From assembly GCA_041319085.1 (NCBI GenBank), contig CP101033.1, positions 1-52,500 on the forward strand: a DNA stretch of 52,500 nucleotides, in the 5' to 3' direction. The notes below the pieces were generated by a model. It did not search any database and was not told where the DNA came from. It was given only the letters and a program-made list of their open reading frames with translations. Source of the DNA: Aeromonas veronii. GTDB lineage: Bacteria > Pseudomonadota > Gammaproteobacteria > Enterobacterales > Aeromonadaceae. How positions within the stretch are numbered: the stretch's first letter is position 1; the number at the start of each line of letters is the position of its first letter. Below, one piece after another: positions 19,835-28,763 of the stretch. The position numbers and the translations under genes are program-made.

Positions 19835-20968
19835 TTACAGCATCGGGGTTTGTGCCGGAACGGCCAGGGCATCGTTCTCGACCACATGTACCTTGGTGTC
19901 GTTGCTCAGGCGAACCTGACCCGACAGTACGATCTGGTCACCGGCCTGGATGCCGGAGAGCACATGCACATCGTTGCCACGGCGCTCACCGGCCTTGACC
20001 ACAACCTGCTTGGCTCGCAGCACTTTCACCTTGTTACCCTCTTTGTCCGTCTCCTCGCCCTCTTTGAGCACGTAGACGTTCTGACCGTAAAGGGTGAAGG
20101 AGATGGCGGTTTGCGGGATCACAATCTGATCTTTCACCGTCGGCAGAATGATGCTGGCGCGGGCGAACATACCGGAACGTAGCTGACCGTCGTTGTTCGG
20201 GATGTCAGCCTGCACCTGGATCAGGCCGCTCTGGAAGTTGACCGCAGGCTCGATGGCGGTGATATGACCGTCAAACTGGGTTTGCGGATAGGCATCCACA
20301 TTGATCTTGATGGTCTGGCCCAGCTTGATTTTGGAGATATCGGTCTGGGGCACGGTGAAGCGCAGGCGCATCACGCTGGTATCCTCCAGGCGCACGATAT
20401 CGGTGCCCGGTTGCAGATACTGACCGAGGAACACATTGCGCAGGCCGACCACGCCGCTAAAGGGCGCACGGACTTCACGGCGGGCAATGGTCGCCTTCAG
20501 ACTCTCGATATCTGCTTCCAGCGAGCGATAGGCTGCTTCGGCTTCATCCAGCTGCTCTTTGGAGATGGAGCTGGTCTTGTAGAGGTTCTGGAAACGATCG
20601 AACTTGGCTTTTGCCGCCGGCAGCTTGGCTTGGGAGGCGCGCAGATTGGCCCGCTCCACGGTGGAGTCCAGGCTCAGCAGCAGTTGGTCAGCCTTGACCG
20701 GTTTGCCCGACTCGAAGGTGATGGCATCAATGGTGCCGGCCAGTTCGGTGGAGAGGGTCACCCCCTGGTTCGGCTCGATGAAGCCGATCGCTTCGATGGT
20801 CGGCACCCAATCCTGCGCCTTGGTCACCATGGCGGTGACAGGGAACTCGGGTTCCGGCCGGTTGGCCATGTATTGGGCAATCATCTTTTGTTTGAACAGA
20901 TTGAAGCCAATGACGCTGCCAAACAGGGCGATCGCTATCAGCAACATAATGGCCATCCACTTTTTCAT
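19835..20968 (-). CDS. RND efflux periplasmic adaptor (membrane fusion protein)
   Basis: A 377-residue adaptor that links the RND pump to an outer-membrane channel. It has an N-terminal membrane anchor (MKKWMAIMLLIAIALFGSVIG), the barrel-sandwich halves around GTIDAITFESGKPVKADQLL and APFSGVVGLRNVFLGQYLQPG, and a helical hairpin between them. I choose the ATG at 20968 because AGGAG lies 8 nt upstream and it overlaps the tetR stop by 4 nt (ATGA). The frame is open further upstream, but that part lies inside tetR. Confidence 0.93.
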   Translation of the reverse strand: MKKWMAIMLLIAIALFGSVIGFNLFKQKMIAQYMANRPEPEFPVTAMVTKAQDWVPTIEAIGFIEPNQGVTLSTELAGTIDAITFESGKPVKADQLLLSLDSTVERANLRASQAKLPAAKAKFDRFQNLYKTSSISKEQLDEAEAAYRSLEADIESLKATIARREVRAPFSGVVGLRNVFLGQYLQPGTDIVRLEDTSVMRLRFTVPQTDISKIKLGQTIKINVDAYPQTQFDGHITAIEPAVNFQSGLIQVQADIPNNDGQLRSGMFARASIILPTVKDQIVIPQTAISFTLYGQNVYVLKEGEETDKEGNKVKVLRAKQVVVKAGERRGNDVHVLSGIQAGDQIVLSGQVRLSNDTKVHVVENDALAVPAQTPML

Positions 20969-21561
20969 GAACAGGCTCCTGAGGTGGAAAGATGGGGGGA
21001 TAAAATGGCATTCCAGCTGGCCCGGATCGCGGTTTCCAACTGCGATTCGGTCAGCGTGATGTTGTGAACCCTGCACTGCAGGGCCAGATGCATGACACTG
21101 TCCAGACTCAACACCTGGAGTGCCCGTATCGGTAAATCAATAAACAATCCTTGTTCAACGCCCTGTTCAAAGAATCGGTCCAGAGGCTCCCAGGCGGCCA
21201 GAATGACAGGATTGGCCTCCAATTCTGCCCCTAGCGGGGAGCTCTCGTACTGCAATTTGCACCGGATAGCGTTGGGCTCGTTAACAAAAATGGCATGAAT
21301 ATTGAGCCATAATTGGCGAAATTGTTGAAATGAAACTATATCGATCGCTACATCGGCCATGACCATGGGCACACACTGCAAGATAGTGTGCTGATGCAAC
21401 TGCCGGATCAGATCATCCTTGTCGCCGAAGTAGCGATAGATGGTGCCGGTGGCAACATTGGCCTTTTTGGCGACTTCCGCAATCGACAGACCATGAAAAC
21501 CCCGTTCACCCAGCACTTCATGGGCCGCGTTGAAGATGCTCTCTTTTTTATCCAGAATCAT
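20965..21561 (-). CDS. TetR-family repressor of the efflux operon
   Basis: A 198-residue TetR-type regulator. Its N-terminal HTH (about 5-55) includes IFNAAHEVLGERGFHGLSIA and GTIYRYFGDKDDLIRQL; the C-terminal ligand domain is divergent. The ATG giving MILDKKESIF is chosen because GAGGGTG lies about 8 nt upstream; a GTG three codons earlier overlaps that site. It is the first gene of tetR-adaptor-RND, overlaps the adaptor by 4 nt, and is preceded by a perfect palindrome. It probably represses its own operon until a pump substrate binds. Confidence 0.92.
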   Translation of the reverse strand: MILDKKESIFNAAHEVLGERGFHGLSIAEVAKKANVATGTIYRYFGDKDDLIRQLHQHTILQCVPMVMADVAIDIVSFQQFRQLWLNIHAIFVNEPNAIRCKLQYESSPLGAELEANPVILAAWEPLDRFFEQGVEQGLFIDLPIRALQVLSLDSVMHLALQCRVHNITLTESQLETAIRASWNAILSPHLSTSGACS

Positions 21562-21577
21562 CAGTGTCACCCTCGCT

Positions 21578-21595
21578 TGAATGAACGTTCATTCA
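21578..21595. promoter_or_regulatory. Palindromic TetR-type operator
   Basis: TGAATGAACGTTCATTCA is a perfect 18-bp palindrome located 17 bp before the tetR start. Its TGAATG...CATTCA arms resemble operators of many TetR/AcrR repressors. It is the probable autoregulatory site. Confidence 0.82.
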
Positions 21596-21744
21596 TTTTA
21601 GATGGGCATCAAATCAAGTCAAGGCAGCAAGGCGATTTGCGGTCGGGATCTGTTCCTTTTCGGCTGGCAACAGGGGAATAGTGGAAGAAAAGTGCGCAAT
21701 ATGCTTGAAAAAGCAACGGTTAGCACAAGGTGACAAAAAAAGTG

Positions 21745-21780
21745 TAGACAAGCATGCCCCCATCATCAATAATGCGCCCC
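21745..21780 (+). promoter_or_regulatory. tRNA operon promoter with GC-rich discriminator
   Basis: The -35 TAGACA (21745-21750) and -10 AATAAT (21768-21773) are separated by 17 bp and followed by GCGCCCC. A GC-rich discriminator is the mark of promoters inhibited by ppGpp/DksA during the stringent response. The first tRNA starts 20 bp downstream. Confidence 0.75.
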
Positions 21781-21793
21781 GTTCGACAGCGTA

Positions 21794-21870
<77 letters not shown>

Positions 21871-21920
21871 TCAAAAGTGCGTCGGTTAAACGGGCGTTGT
21901 TGTGGAACGAAAACAGCTGT

Positions 21921-21997
21921 GGTGGCTGTAGCTCAGTTGGTAGAGTCCCGGATTGTGATTCCGGTTGTCGTGGGTTCGAGCCCCATCAGCCACCCCA
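21921..21997 (+). tRNA. tRNA-His (GTG)
   Basis: A cloverleaf with anticodon GTG in ATTGTGATT, T-arm GGTTCGAGCC and encoded CCA. The start includes the extra G(-1) required by histidyl-tRNA synthetase, which faces C73; without it the gene would start at 21922. Confidence 0.96.
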
Positions 21998-22017
21998 TTT
22001 TACAGCTTGTCAGGTAC

Positions 22018-22103
22018 GCGAAGGTGGCGGAATTGGTAGACGCGCTAGCTTCAGGTGTTAGTGCCCCCCGGGTGTGAGGGTTCGAGTCCCTCTCTTCGCA
22101 CCA
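22018..22103 (+). tRNA. tRNA-Leu (CAG)
   Basis: An 86-nt tRNA with a class II long variable arm (GTGCCCCCCGGGTGTGAG region), anticodon CAG in CTTCAGG, acceptor GCGAAGG/CTTCGC and encoded CCA. Close to E. coli leuT. Confidence 0.96.
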
Positions 22104-22178
22104 TACTTGCTGTATGACGAGGATGGCCAGTAGGTCGTCTTTGTGTTTTGAAATAAACTATTTTGAAAGAAATAGCCT

Positions 22179-22255
<77 letters not shown>

Positions 22256-22262
22256 CATTTAG

Positions 22263-22290
22263 AAAAACCTCGCTTCGGCGGGGTTTTTTG
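22263..22290 (+). terminator. tRNA operon terminator
   Basis: AAAACCTCGC / GCGGGGTTTT stem with a TTCG loop and a TTTTTT tail. It lies 8 nt after the tRNA-Pro CCA. Confidence 0.92.
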
Positions 22291-22382
22291 CTTTCCGGCC
22301 TCCGCTGCGACTGGCCAAATGCGGCGGAGGGGCAAACCTGAGCGGCAGCTGGCTGCGGTCCAATCCCTGGCTGGAGACCCTG

Positions 22383-22412
22383 AAAAAGCAAAGCCTCACA
22401 GGGTGAGGCTTT
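22383..22412 (-). terminator. Intrinsic terminator after yigL
   Basis: On the minus strand AAAGCCTCA / TGAGGCTTT is followed by GCTTTTTC. It lies about 30 bp past the yigL stop. Confidence 0.85.
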
Positions 22413-22440
22413 GTGGCGTCGGATGTCGGGATGAAGGGGA

Positions 22441-23256
22441 TCAGGCTGCGCTGACGCTCTCCAGCTCGAACAGCTTCTCCAGATAGACTGCGACGCCATC
22501 TTCATCGGAGGTGAGGGTTTGCTCATACTCCGGCAGCGCCATTTTCAGGCGGTCATGGGCGTTGCCCATCACGATACCGCGTCCCACCATGGTCAACATC
22601 TCGAAGTCGTTCATGCCATCGCCGAAGGCGATCGCCTCCGACATGTCGAAACCGTTCTGCTCCAGTACGGCGCGCACCGCATTGCCCTTATGCACCCCGG
22701 CGTGCATCACTTCGAGGCAGTCCGGCAGGGAGAAGGTGACGTTGAGCTGGTCGCCGTAGCGCTGGTTGAGGTGTGCCTCGATCTTCAGCAGCTTCTCGTG
22801 GTCGCCGATGTAGAACACCTTGTTGATCTGCTCTTTCGGTTCCTGTTTCAGGTCATCGACCAGGCGGTAGGTGAACCCTGACTCGTCGTGGAACTGCAGC
22901 AGCCAGGGCAGCTCTTCTTCCACCACCCAATCATCACCCTGATAGACATTGAGGTGGATAGAGGGGTCGCGCTCCAGCGCAATCAGTTCGGCGGCAATCT
23001 TGGTCGGCAGCGGCTGGTTGAAAATCAGCTGATCCTGTTTGTCATGGACCACGGCGCCATTGGAGGTAATGAGGTAGATGTCCATCCCCAGCGCGTCGCG
23101 GAAGCTGCGTACGTCAACGTGATGACGGCCGGTGGCGACCACGAATTTCACACCTTGTTCTACCAAGCGGTGCAGGGTATCCCGGGTACGGGGAGAGATC
23201 TGGTGCTGCTTGTTGAGCAGAGTGCCATCGAGATCGGATACAACTACCTTGAACAT
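22441..23256 (-). CDS. yigL: HAD-family (Cof-type) phosphatase, YigL
   Basis: A cytoplasmic sugar-phosphate/pyridoxal-phosphate phosphatase of the HAD superfamily (271 residues). Motif I is SDLDGTLL (nucleophile D8, D10), motif II lies in FVVATGRHHVDV, the cap domain is about 85-190, and motif IV is AFGDGMNDFEML. The blocks ATGRHHVDV, ITSNGA and CLEVM..GV.KG match E. coli YigL. In E. coli YigL also acts in the phosphosugar-stress response. I choose the second ATG (GAGG at 5 nt). pldB lies upstream on the same strand, the E. coli order. Confidence 0.92.
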   Translation of the reverse strand: MFKVVVSDLDGTLLNKQHQISPRTRDTLHRLVEQGVKFVVATGRHHVDVRSFRDALGMDIYLITSNGAVVHDKQDQLIFNQPLPTKIAAELIALERDPSIHLNVYQGDDWVVEEELPWLLQFHDESGFTYRLVDDLKQEPKEQINKVFYIGDHEKLLKIEAHLNQRYGDQLNVTFSLPDCLEVMHAGVHKGNAVRAVLEQNGFDMSEAIAFGDGMNDFEMLTMVGRGIVMGNAHDRLKMALPEYEQTLTSDEDGVAVYLEKLFELESVSAA

Positions 23257-23345
23257 CATTACCTCGGCATCGATTGAAAACAGGGGCAGTTTACCTTAGC
23301 CCGCACTGTCACCCCATTTATTTAGGGTTACAAAAAATAGCCTGC

Positions 23346-24386
23346 TCAGAAGCGGGCGAAAAAGTCGACCATCGCGGTCAGGGCAGGCTGGCGCTTGTCA
23401 TCGGATTCGATGAATAGCTCGTGCCAGGCCCCCTCGATGCGCAGTGGCTTGCCCCCTTCGCACTTGGCAATGGTGCAGAAGCGATCCTGCGCGGCATTGT
23501 CCACCACGCTGTCGTTGCCAGCCTGCAGCAACAGCAGCGGCGTCTTGATGGCGCCCGCATCGCCGATGGCGGCATCGGCACCGGTGAGCCCCTGATAAAT
23601 CCAGTGGGCGGTGGCGCCACCCAGCTTGATCTGCGGGTGCTGTTCGTAGAGCTGGCGGAACGCCTGATAGCGGGACTGGCTGTGAGTCAGCTCGTTGTCG
23701 GCAAAGCCGTCATCCTGATAGGGGCCCTGGCCGGGGCCGTAGGGAGGTTCGCCAATCCAGCCGCCGAGCGTGCCTATGGTGCTCGCCAACCCCTTGGCCA
23801 GCCACTTGGGTAGACCGCCTAGATTGATGCCCAGCATGGGGGAGGAGAGCACGGCCGCCTTGATATCATCCGGCCAGCGTTCCAGATAGCGGGCCGAGAT
23901 GGCGCCGCCCATGGAGTGGGCCAGCAGGAACAGCTTGGCAGGCTGGTCAGCCATGATGATCTGGTCGTGAAACTGCTTGAGATCGACCACATAATCGTCG
24001 AACTGGTCGACATATCCCTTCTGCGGGTCATCCAGCATCCGGTCGGACATCCCCTGACCGCGATGGTCGATGAGATAGAGGCTGTAGCCCTGACGCCAGA
24101 GATCCCACGCCAGCTCCTGATACTTGAGGTAGCTTTCGACCCGGCCATTGACGATCAGGATGGCGCGATCAACCTTCTCCTGCCGCAGCGCAGCATAGCG
24201 GATGGTCACCCCGTCCTTGCCCTTGAACTCTCCTTCCACCGCATGCTGGCGCCAGAAGTCGGGCAGGGTTTGCTGGTAGAGGCTGGGTACATCGGCTTCG
24301 CTGGTGAGCTGATAGGTATTGGTCACGGCAAGGGCTCCGGCAGAAAACAGGGTCAGGGCCAACAGGGAAAGAGCGAGGGATTTCAT
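23346..24386 (-). CDS. pldB: Alpha/beta hydrolase, lysophospholipase L2 type
   Basis: Predicted to hydrolyse lysophospholipids (2-acyl preference in E. coli PldB). 346 residues; the nucleophile elbow is LAHSMGG (Ser158), the oxyanion strand region is ILIVNGRVES, and the catalytic His is in GAWHELFIE near the end. The N-terminus MKSLALSLLALTLFSAGALA looks like a cleavable signal peptide, unlike E. coli PldB, suggesting a periplasmic protein. The ATG at 24386 is chosen for the signal sequence and a GGAG upstream. It neighbours yigL as in E. coli. Confidence 0.88.
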   Translation of the reverse strand: MKSLALSLLALTLFSAGALAVTNTYQLTSEADVPSLYQQTLPDFWRQHAVEGEFKGKDGVTIRYAALRQEKVDRAILIVNGRVESYLKYQELAWDLWRQGYSLYLIDHRGQGMSDRMLDDPQKGYVDQFDDYVVDLKQFHDQIIMADQPAKLFLLAHSMGGAISARYLERWPDDIKAAVLSSPMLGINLGGLPKWLAKGLASTIGTLGGWIGEPPYGPGQGPYQDDGFADNELTHSQSRYQAFRQLYEQHPQIKLGGATAHWIYQGLTGADAAIGDAGAIKTPLLLLQAGNDSVVDNAAQDRFCTIAKCEGGKPLRIEGAWHELFIESDDKRQPALTAMVDFFARF

Positions 24387-24456
24387 CAGGCACACTCCGT
24401 TTGCCAAGTTTGATAAAACACGGCGATATAACCCTGGTCTTGGTGCTGGCAGAGCA

Positions 24457-25188
24457 TCACTCCTCCAGCTCGCCATCATCTTCATTGTGTTGCGCCCACC
24501 CTTTGCGGGTCAGCTGCATCCGCTGCCACCACTCTTCGTCTGCCAGAATCTCACCGGCCGGGCCGAGCTGGGGGTAGGGCATCTCTTTCTCTTTGCAGAG
24601 CTGGGCATAGATAGGATAACCCCCCTCGAACAGGATACTGTTCTGTTCCTCTAGCGTGAGCGGGCAGCCGCGTTGATAGCAACCGGCCAGCTCGCGCTGG
24701 CGCTGCGCTTCGTAGAGGATGGCGGCAGCCGCCACCGAGACGTTGAGGGACTGCACCATCCCGACCATTGGGATGACGATATGGTGATCGGCCAGCGCCA
24801 GCGCCTCTTCGCCGATGCCGTGCTTCTCCTGTCCCACCAGAATGGCGGTCGGTTTGGTGTAGTCGATGGCGCGAAAATCGACCGAGCTGTCGGAGAGATG
24901 GGTCGCCAGGATCTGCATGCCGGAGGCTTTCAGCTCGGCAACCGCGCTGCCGATATCCGGGTGCAGTTTTACATCGACCCAGTTCTGGCTGCCGCGGGCG
25001 GTGCCCTTGCGCTTGTGGATCCAGGTTTTGGGCCAGACGGCGTGTACCCGGTGGATGCCGATGGCATCGGCGGTACGCACGATGGCGGCCAGATTGTGAG
25101 GTTTGTGGACCTCTTCCATACAGACGGTCAAATCGAGCTGACGCTGGGCCAGCATGTCGGTGATGCGCTTGAAGCGTTCGGGGGTCAT
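24457..25188 (-). CDS. trmH: tRNA (guanosine(18)-2'-O)-methyltransferase
   Basis: A SpoU-class SPOUT methyltransferase that adds the 2'-O-methyl to G18 in the tRNA D-loop using SAM. 243 residues; the family motifs are HNLAAIVRTADAIG (motif 1), LVGQEKHGIG (motif 2) and MVGMVQSLNVSVAAAAILYE (motif 3, knot and SAM site). The C-terminus is acidic. It follows spoT after 44 bp, completing the conserved gmk-rpoZ-spoT-trmH order; a hairpin lies between spoT and trmH. Confidence 0.96.
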   Translation of the reverse strand: MTPERFKRITDMLAQRQLDLTVCMEEVHKPHNLAAIVRTADAIGIHRVHAVWPKTWIHKRKGTARGSQNWVDVKLHPDIGSAVAELKASGMQILATHLSDSSVDFRAIDYTKPTAILVGQEKHGIGEEALALADHHIVIPMVGMVQSLNVSVAAAAILYEAQRQRELAGCYQRGCPLTLEEQNSILFEGGYPIYAQLCKEKEMPYPQLGPAGEILADEEWWQRMQLTRKGWAQHNEDDGELEE

Positions 25189-25204
25189 GGCTTGTCTCTA
25201 TAAA

Positions 25205-25229
25205 AGCAGCAGGCGGCTTGCGCCGCCTG
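25205..25229 (-). terminator. Hairpin between spoT and trmH (attenuator or leaky terminator)
   Basis: On the minus strand CAGGCGGC / GCCGCCTG with a GCAA tetraloop is followed by CTGCTTTTAT. It starts only 3 bp after the spoT stop and 17 bp before the trmH start, so it may lower trmH transcription rather than end the operon. Confidence 0.65.
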
Positions 25230-25232
25230 TGT

Positions 25233-27350
25233 TCAGTTCTTCTGTCGGCTCACCTTGAGCACGTTGGGCATCACGCGGATCTTGCGCATGATGTTGGCCA
25301 GATGGATACGGCTCTTGGTGGTGATGAGCAGGCTGACCTGATAGACCCGGCCATCCTTCTCTTCGGTGCTGATGGCGTGAATGTTGGCGCCGGTGGCGGC
25401 AATCACGTTGGCCAGCTCGGCCAGCGCACCCTGATGGTTGACGATCTCGATGCTGATGCCGGTGCGGAACTCCTGTTCCTGCTCCTTGTCCACTTCCCAC
25501 TGCACTGGCAGGTACTTGTCCGGCTCCTTGCTGTAGCCCTTGATGTTGCGGCAGGCTTCCTGGTGGATCACCAGCCCCTTGCCCGGGCTGATGTGGGCGA
25601 TGATGGCATCCCCCGGGATCGGGCGGCAGCAGTTGGCGAAGGTGACCAGCATGCCGTCGGCACCCTTGATCGGCATCTTCTTGCTGCTGGACTTGGGTTG
25701 CTCTTCCGGCGGCAGTTCATCCCCCAGCATGCGGCGCGCCACCATGACGCTCATGGCGTTGCCAAGGCCCACATCGGCCAGCAGCCCCTGCAGGTTTTCG
25801 TGTTTGGTGTCGGCCAGCACCTGTTTGATGCGCGGCTCGGGGATGTCTTCGATATTCTTGGCGCCCAGCGCATGGTTGAGCAGGCGGCGACCCAGCACCA
25901 CCGACTCTTCGGTGCGCAAGTTCTTGAGGAACTGGCGGATCTTGGAACGGGCCTTGGTGGTCACCACAAAGTTGAGCCAGGCCGCGTTGGGGCGAGCCCC
26001 CGGCGCCGTGATGATCTCCACCGTCTGGCCCGAGTGCAGCGGACTGCTCAGCGGATAGGGGTGGCGGTCAACCCGAGAGCCGACGCAGGCGTGGCCGATG
26101 TCGGTGTGCACCGTGTAGGCGAAGTCCACCGGTGTGGCGCCAGCGGGCAACTCCATAATGCGTCCTTCGGGGGTAAATACGTAGATTTCGTCGGGGAACA
26201 GGTCGGTCTTGACCCCTTCGATAAATTCAAACGAGCTGCCGGCGCTCTGCTGCAATTCCAGCAGGCTCTGCATCCAGCGCTGGGCGCGGATCTGGGCAGT
26301 GGTGCCTGAGCTGTCGCCATCCTGCTTGTAGGCCCAGTGGGCGGCAACCCCTTTGTCGGCCATCTGATCCATGAACTCGGTGCGAATTTGCACCTCCACC
26401 GGTACCCCGTGCGGCCCCACCAGAGAGGTGTGGAGCGACTGATAGCCGTTGGTCTTGGGGATGGCGATGTAATCCTTGAAGCGGCCGGGGCGCGGCTTGT
26501 AGAGGCTGTGCATCTGCCCCAGCACCCGGTAACAGGTATCTATGTCCTTCACCTTGACCCGAAAGGCGTAGATATCCATTACCTCATGAAATTGCAGCTC
26601 TTTTTTCTCCATCTTGTTGTAGATGGAGAAGAGATTCTTCTCGCGGCCACTGACCTGATGCTCGATCACCGCCTCTTTCAGGCGACCGCTGATTTCACTC
26701 TGGATGGAGTCGATGATCTCGCGGCGATTGCCACGGGCGCGGCGCACCGATTCGCGCAGCACGCGGGATCGCATCGGATAGAGCGCCTCGAAGCCCAGCT
26801 CTTCCAGCTCGTTCTTCATGGTGTGAATACCGAGGCGGTTGGCGATGGGGGCGAAGATTTCGAGGGTTTCACGGGCGATGCGGCGGCGCTTGTCCGGGCG
26901 CAGGGAGCCCAGGGTACGCATATTGTGGGTGCGGTCGGCCAGCTTGATCAGAATGACCCGGATATCCTGGGTCATCGCCATCACCATCTTGCGGAAGTTC
27001 TCGGCCTGCGCCTCTTTGCGATCGCGAAATTTCAGCTTGTCGAGCTTGGAGACCCCGGCCACCAGTTCTGCAACCGCATTGCCAAACTGTTCGGCCAGAT
27101 CGGCCTTGGTAACAGAGGTGTCTTCGATGACATCGTGCAGCACGGCGGCCATCAGGGTTTCATGATCGAGGCGCATGTCACCGAGAATACGGGCAACGGC
27201 AACAGGGTGGGTAATATAGGGTTCGCCACTGGAACGCATCTGTCCCTGGTGGGCATCGCGGGCCACCACATAGGCTTGCTTGAGCTTCTCAACCTGCTCT
27301 GGCGGCAGGTAGGAACTGGCTATTTCTTTAAGGTTTTCAAATAAATACAA
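25233..27350 (-). CDS. spoT: Bifunctional (p)ppGpp synthetase/hydrolase SpoT
   Basis: Makes and degrades the stringent-response alarmone. 705 residues (E. coli 702). Features: HD hydrolase domain with VLHDVIEDT and IKLADRTHNMRTL (about 45-150), intact and thus hydrolase-competent; synthetase domain with GRFKDYIAIPKTNGYQSLHT (about 290-310, RFKD type); TGS domain (about 388-450, VFTPEGRIMELPAGATPVDF); and a C-terminal ACT domain (about 630-700). It is third in the gmk-rpoZ-spoT-trmH cluster. The tRNA operon promoter at 21745 is a likely indirect target of its product. Confidence 0.97.
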   Translation of the reverse strand: MYLFENLKEIASSYLPPEQVEKLKQAYVVARDAHQGQMRSSGEPYITHPVAVARILGDMRLDHETLMAAVLHDVIEDTSVTKADLAEQFGNAVAELVAGVSKLDKLKFRDRKEAQAENFRKMVMAMTQDIRVILIKLADRTHNMRTLGSLRPDKRRRIARETLEIFAPIANRLGIHTMKNELEELGFEALYPMRSRVLRESVRRARGNRREIIDSIQSEISGRLKEAVIEHQVSGREKNLFSIYNKMEKKELQFHEVMDIYAFRVKVKDIDTCYRVLGQMHSLYKPRPGRFKDYIAIPKTNGYQSLHTSLVGPHGVPVEVQIRTEFMDQMADKGVAAHWAYKQDGDSSGTTAQIRAQRWMQSLLELQQSAGSSFEFIEGVKTDLFPDEIYVFTPEGRIMELPAGATPVDFAYTVHTDIGHACVGSRVDRHPYPLSSPLHSGQTVEIITAPGARPNAAWLNFVVTTKARSKIRQFLKNLRTEESVVLGRRLLNHALGAKNIEDIPEPRIKQVLADTKHENLQGLLADVGLGNAMSVMVARRMLGDELPPEEQPKSSSKKMPIKGADGMLVTFANCCRPIPGDAIIAHISPGKGLVIHQEACRNIKGYSKEPDKYLPVQWEVDKEQEQEFRTGISIEIVNHQGALAELANVIAATGANIHAISTEEKDGRVYQVSLLITTKSRIHLANIMRKIRVMPNVLKVSRQKN

Positions 27351-27448
27351 GACAGTCCCCGCAGCGGTGAAACGGCAATTCGTGGAATTGAGGGTATAGC
27401 CCTGAGTTTGCGAGGTTTTCGAGCGGTTGTAAATGGGGATGAACAGTC

Positions 27449-27466
27449 GGCACCCGGGCGGGTGCC
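27449..27466 (-). terminator. GC-rich hairpin between rpoZ and spoT
   Basis: GGCACCC / GGGTGCC with a 4-nt loop lies 15 bp after the rpoZ stop on the minus strand. No T-run follows, so it is more likely an mRNA-stabilising or partial-attenuation stem than a true terminator. Confidence 0.45.
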
Positions 27467-27481
27467 AACCGGAGGAATAAC

Positions 27482-27757
27482 TTAACCGCGGCCTTCGGCG
27501 ATGGCAGCAACGGCAGCCAGCTCGGCGGCTTCCTGCTCTTGCTGTTCGTAGCGGTCCTGGGTGTCCATCACTTGATTGTTCACCAGACCCAGCTCGATCT
27601 CACGCAGGGCGATCACAGTCGGCTTGTCGTTCTCTTCGTCGACCAGGGGATCTTTGCCTTGTACCGCGATTTGACGAGCGCGGCGCGCGGCGACCAGCAC
27701 CAGGTCAAAACGGTTACCTACCTGTTTTACAGCATCTTCTACAGTAACGCGTGCCAT
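27482..27757 (-). CDS. rpoZ: RNA polymerase omega subunit
   Basis: Omega folds around beta-prime, aids RNA polymerase assembly and forms ppGpp site 1. 91 residues exactly as in E. coli; [29 protein letters not shown] and [13 protein letters not shown] are invariant blocks. The C-terminal tail is Ala/Glu-rich. It sits between gmk and spoT, linking ppGpp metabolism with its target. Confidence 0.97.
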   Translation of the reverse strand: MARVTVEDAVKQVGNRFDLVLVAARRARQIAVQGKDPLVDEENDKPTVIALREIELGLVNNQVMDTQDRYEQQEQEAAELAAVAAIAEGRG

Positions 27758-27836
27758 GCAGGACTCCAGTGTTTGGGCTTTCTGTATTTAGAAAAGCAGT
27801 GTTTAAAAATGACGCAAAAGTTTACTTGTTTTTGGC

Positions 27837-28463
27837 TTACTCTGCCAGTAGCTGTTGCAGCAAGTTTTTTTGAGCCTGTTGCTGGTGACGCATCTCCAGC
27901 CGTTGGCACTCAATAATGGACCTGAGCTGGAACAGCGCCTGCTCGAAGTCTTCATTGATAATGACATAGTCATACTCGTCGTAGTGCACCATTTCAGCAA
28001 TGGCTTTCGCCATCCGGCCGGCAATCACTTCGGCGCTGTCCTGACCGCGGCCAATCAGGCGGCGTTCCAGCTCTTCGCGGCTGGGGGGGAGGATGAAAAT
28101 GGATTTGGTCGGCATCTGCTCGCGGATCTGGCGGGCACCCTGCCAGTCGATATCGAGGAATACGTCGATCCCTTTGGCCAGACAGGCTTCGATGGCGGCG
28201 CGTGAGGTGCCGTAGTAGTTGCCGAATACTTCGGCCCACTCCAGAAAATCACCGCGTTCGATCAGTGCCTTGAACTCTTCCACCTGTACAAAGTGGTAGT
28301 GCACGCCGTGCTCTTCGCCCGGGCGGGTGGCGCGCGTGGTGTGAGAAACCGACAGCTGCATCTTGCCCGCAGCGTTATGTTGGGTCAGCAAGGCATTGAG
28401 CAGACTGGATTTACCCGCGCCGCTCGGAGAAGAGATGATATAGAGAGTGCCTTGTTGCGCCAT
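27837..28463 (-). CDS. gmk: Guanylate kinase
   Basis: Phosphorylates GMP to GDP with ATP, feeding GTP and ppGpp synthesis. 208 residues; P-loop [15 protein letters not shown] (about 11-25), the GMP-binding signature [17 protein letters not shown], and the LID region [14 protein letters not shown]. First gene of gmk-rpoZ-spoT-trmH. Its promoter must lie in the 300-bp gap to the opsX-like gene, but I cannot fix it by eye. Confidence 0.97.
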   Translation of the reverse strand: MAQQGTLYIISSPSGAGKSSLLNALLTQHNAAGKMQLSVSHTTRATRPGEEHGVHYHFVQVEEFKALIERGDFLEWAEVFGNYYGTSRAAIEACLAKGIDVFLDIDWQGARQIREQMPTKSIFILPPSREELERRLIGRGQDSAEVIAGRMAKAIAEMVHYDEYDYVIINEDFEQALFQLRSIIECQRLEMRHQQQAQKNLLQQLLAE

Positions 28464-28610
28464 GTTATTACCTTTAATCGAAACCGCTGTTTTGGTTGTA
28501 GCAGAGGCCGCCGTCTTGTGCCCGAAAGGGAGACAGCCAAACGCAAAACGCGGAAAATTATTGAGTCAGGAGGATGTAAAGGCGGCGAATTTTACCAGAA
28601 TGCGGCGAAT

Positions 28611-28639
28611 AAAAAAACGGCCGGAATCATATTCCAGCC
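28611..28639 (-). terminator. Intrinsic terminator downstream of the opsX-like gene
   Basis: On the minus strand GGCTGGAAT-ATG-ATTCCGGCC is followed by GTTTTTTT. Within the 300-bp gene-free gap 28464-28763 there are also two palindromes, GCCATCAGG/CCTGATGGC (28715-28741) and CTCGGAATTCCCGAG (28741-28755), whose role is unclear. No gene is visible in that gap. Confidence 0.8.
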
Positions 28640-28763
28640 GATCAAAGTATTCGTAGCTTGCTGCGGGAGCGTAACCCACATCAGCCTGCATTGTGCCTTT
28701 GGCTTCGGACAGAGGCCATCAGGTTATCCCTGCCTGATGGCTCGGAATTCCCGAGTTGCCCTG

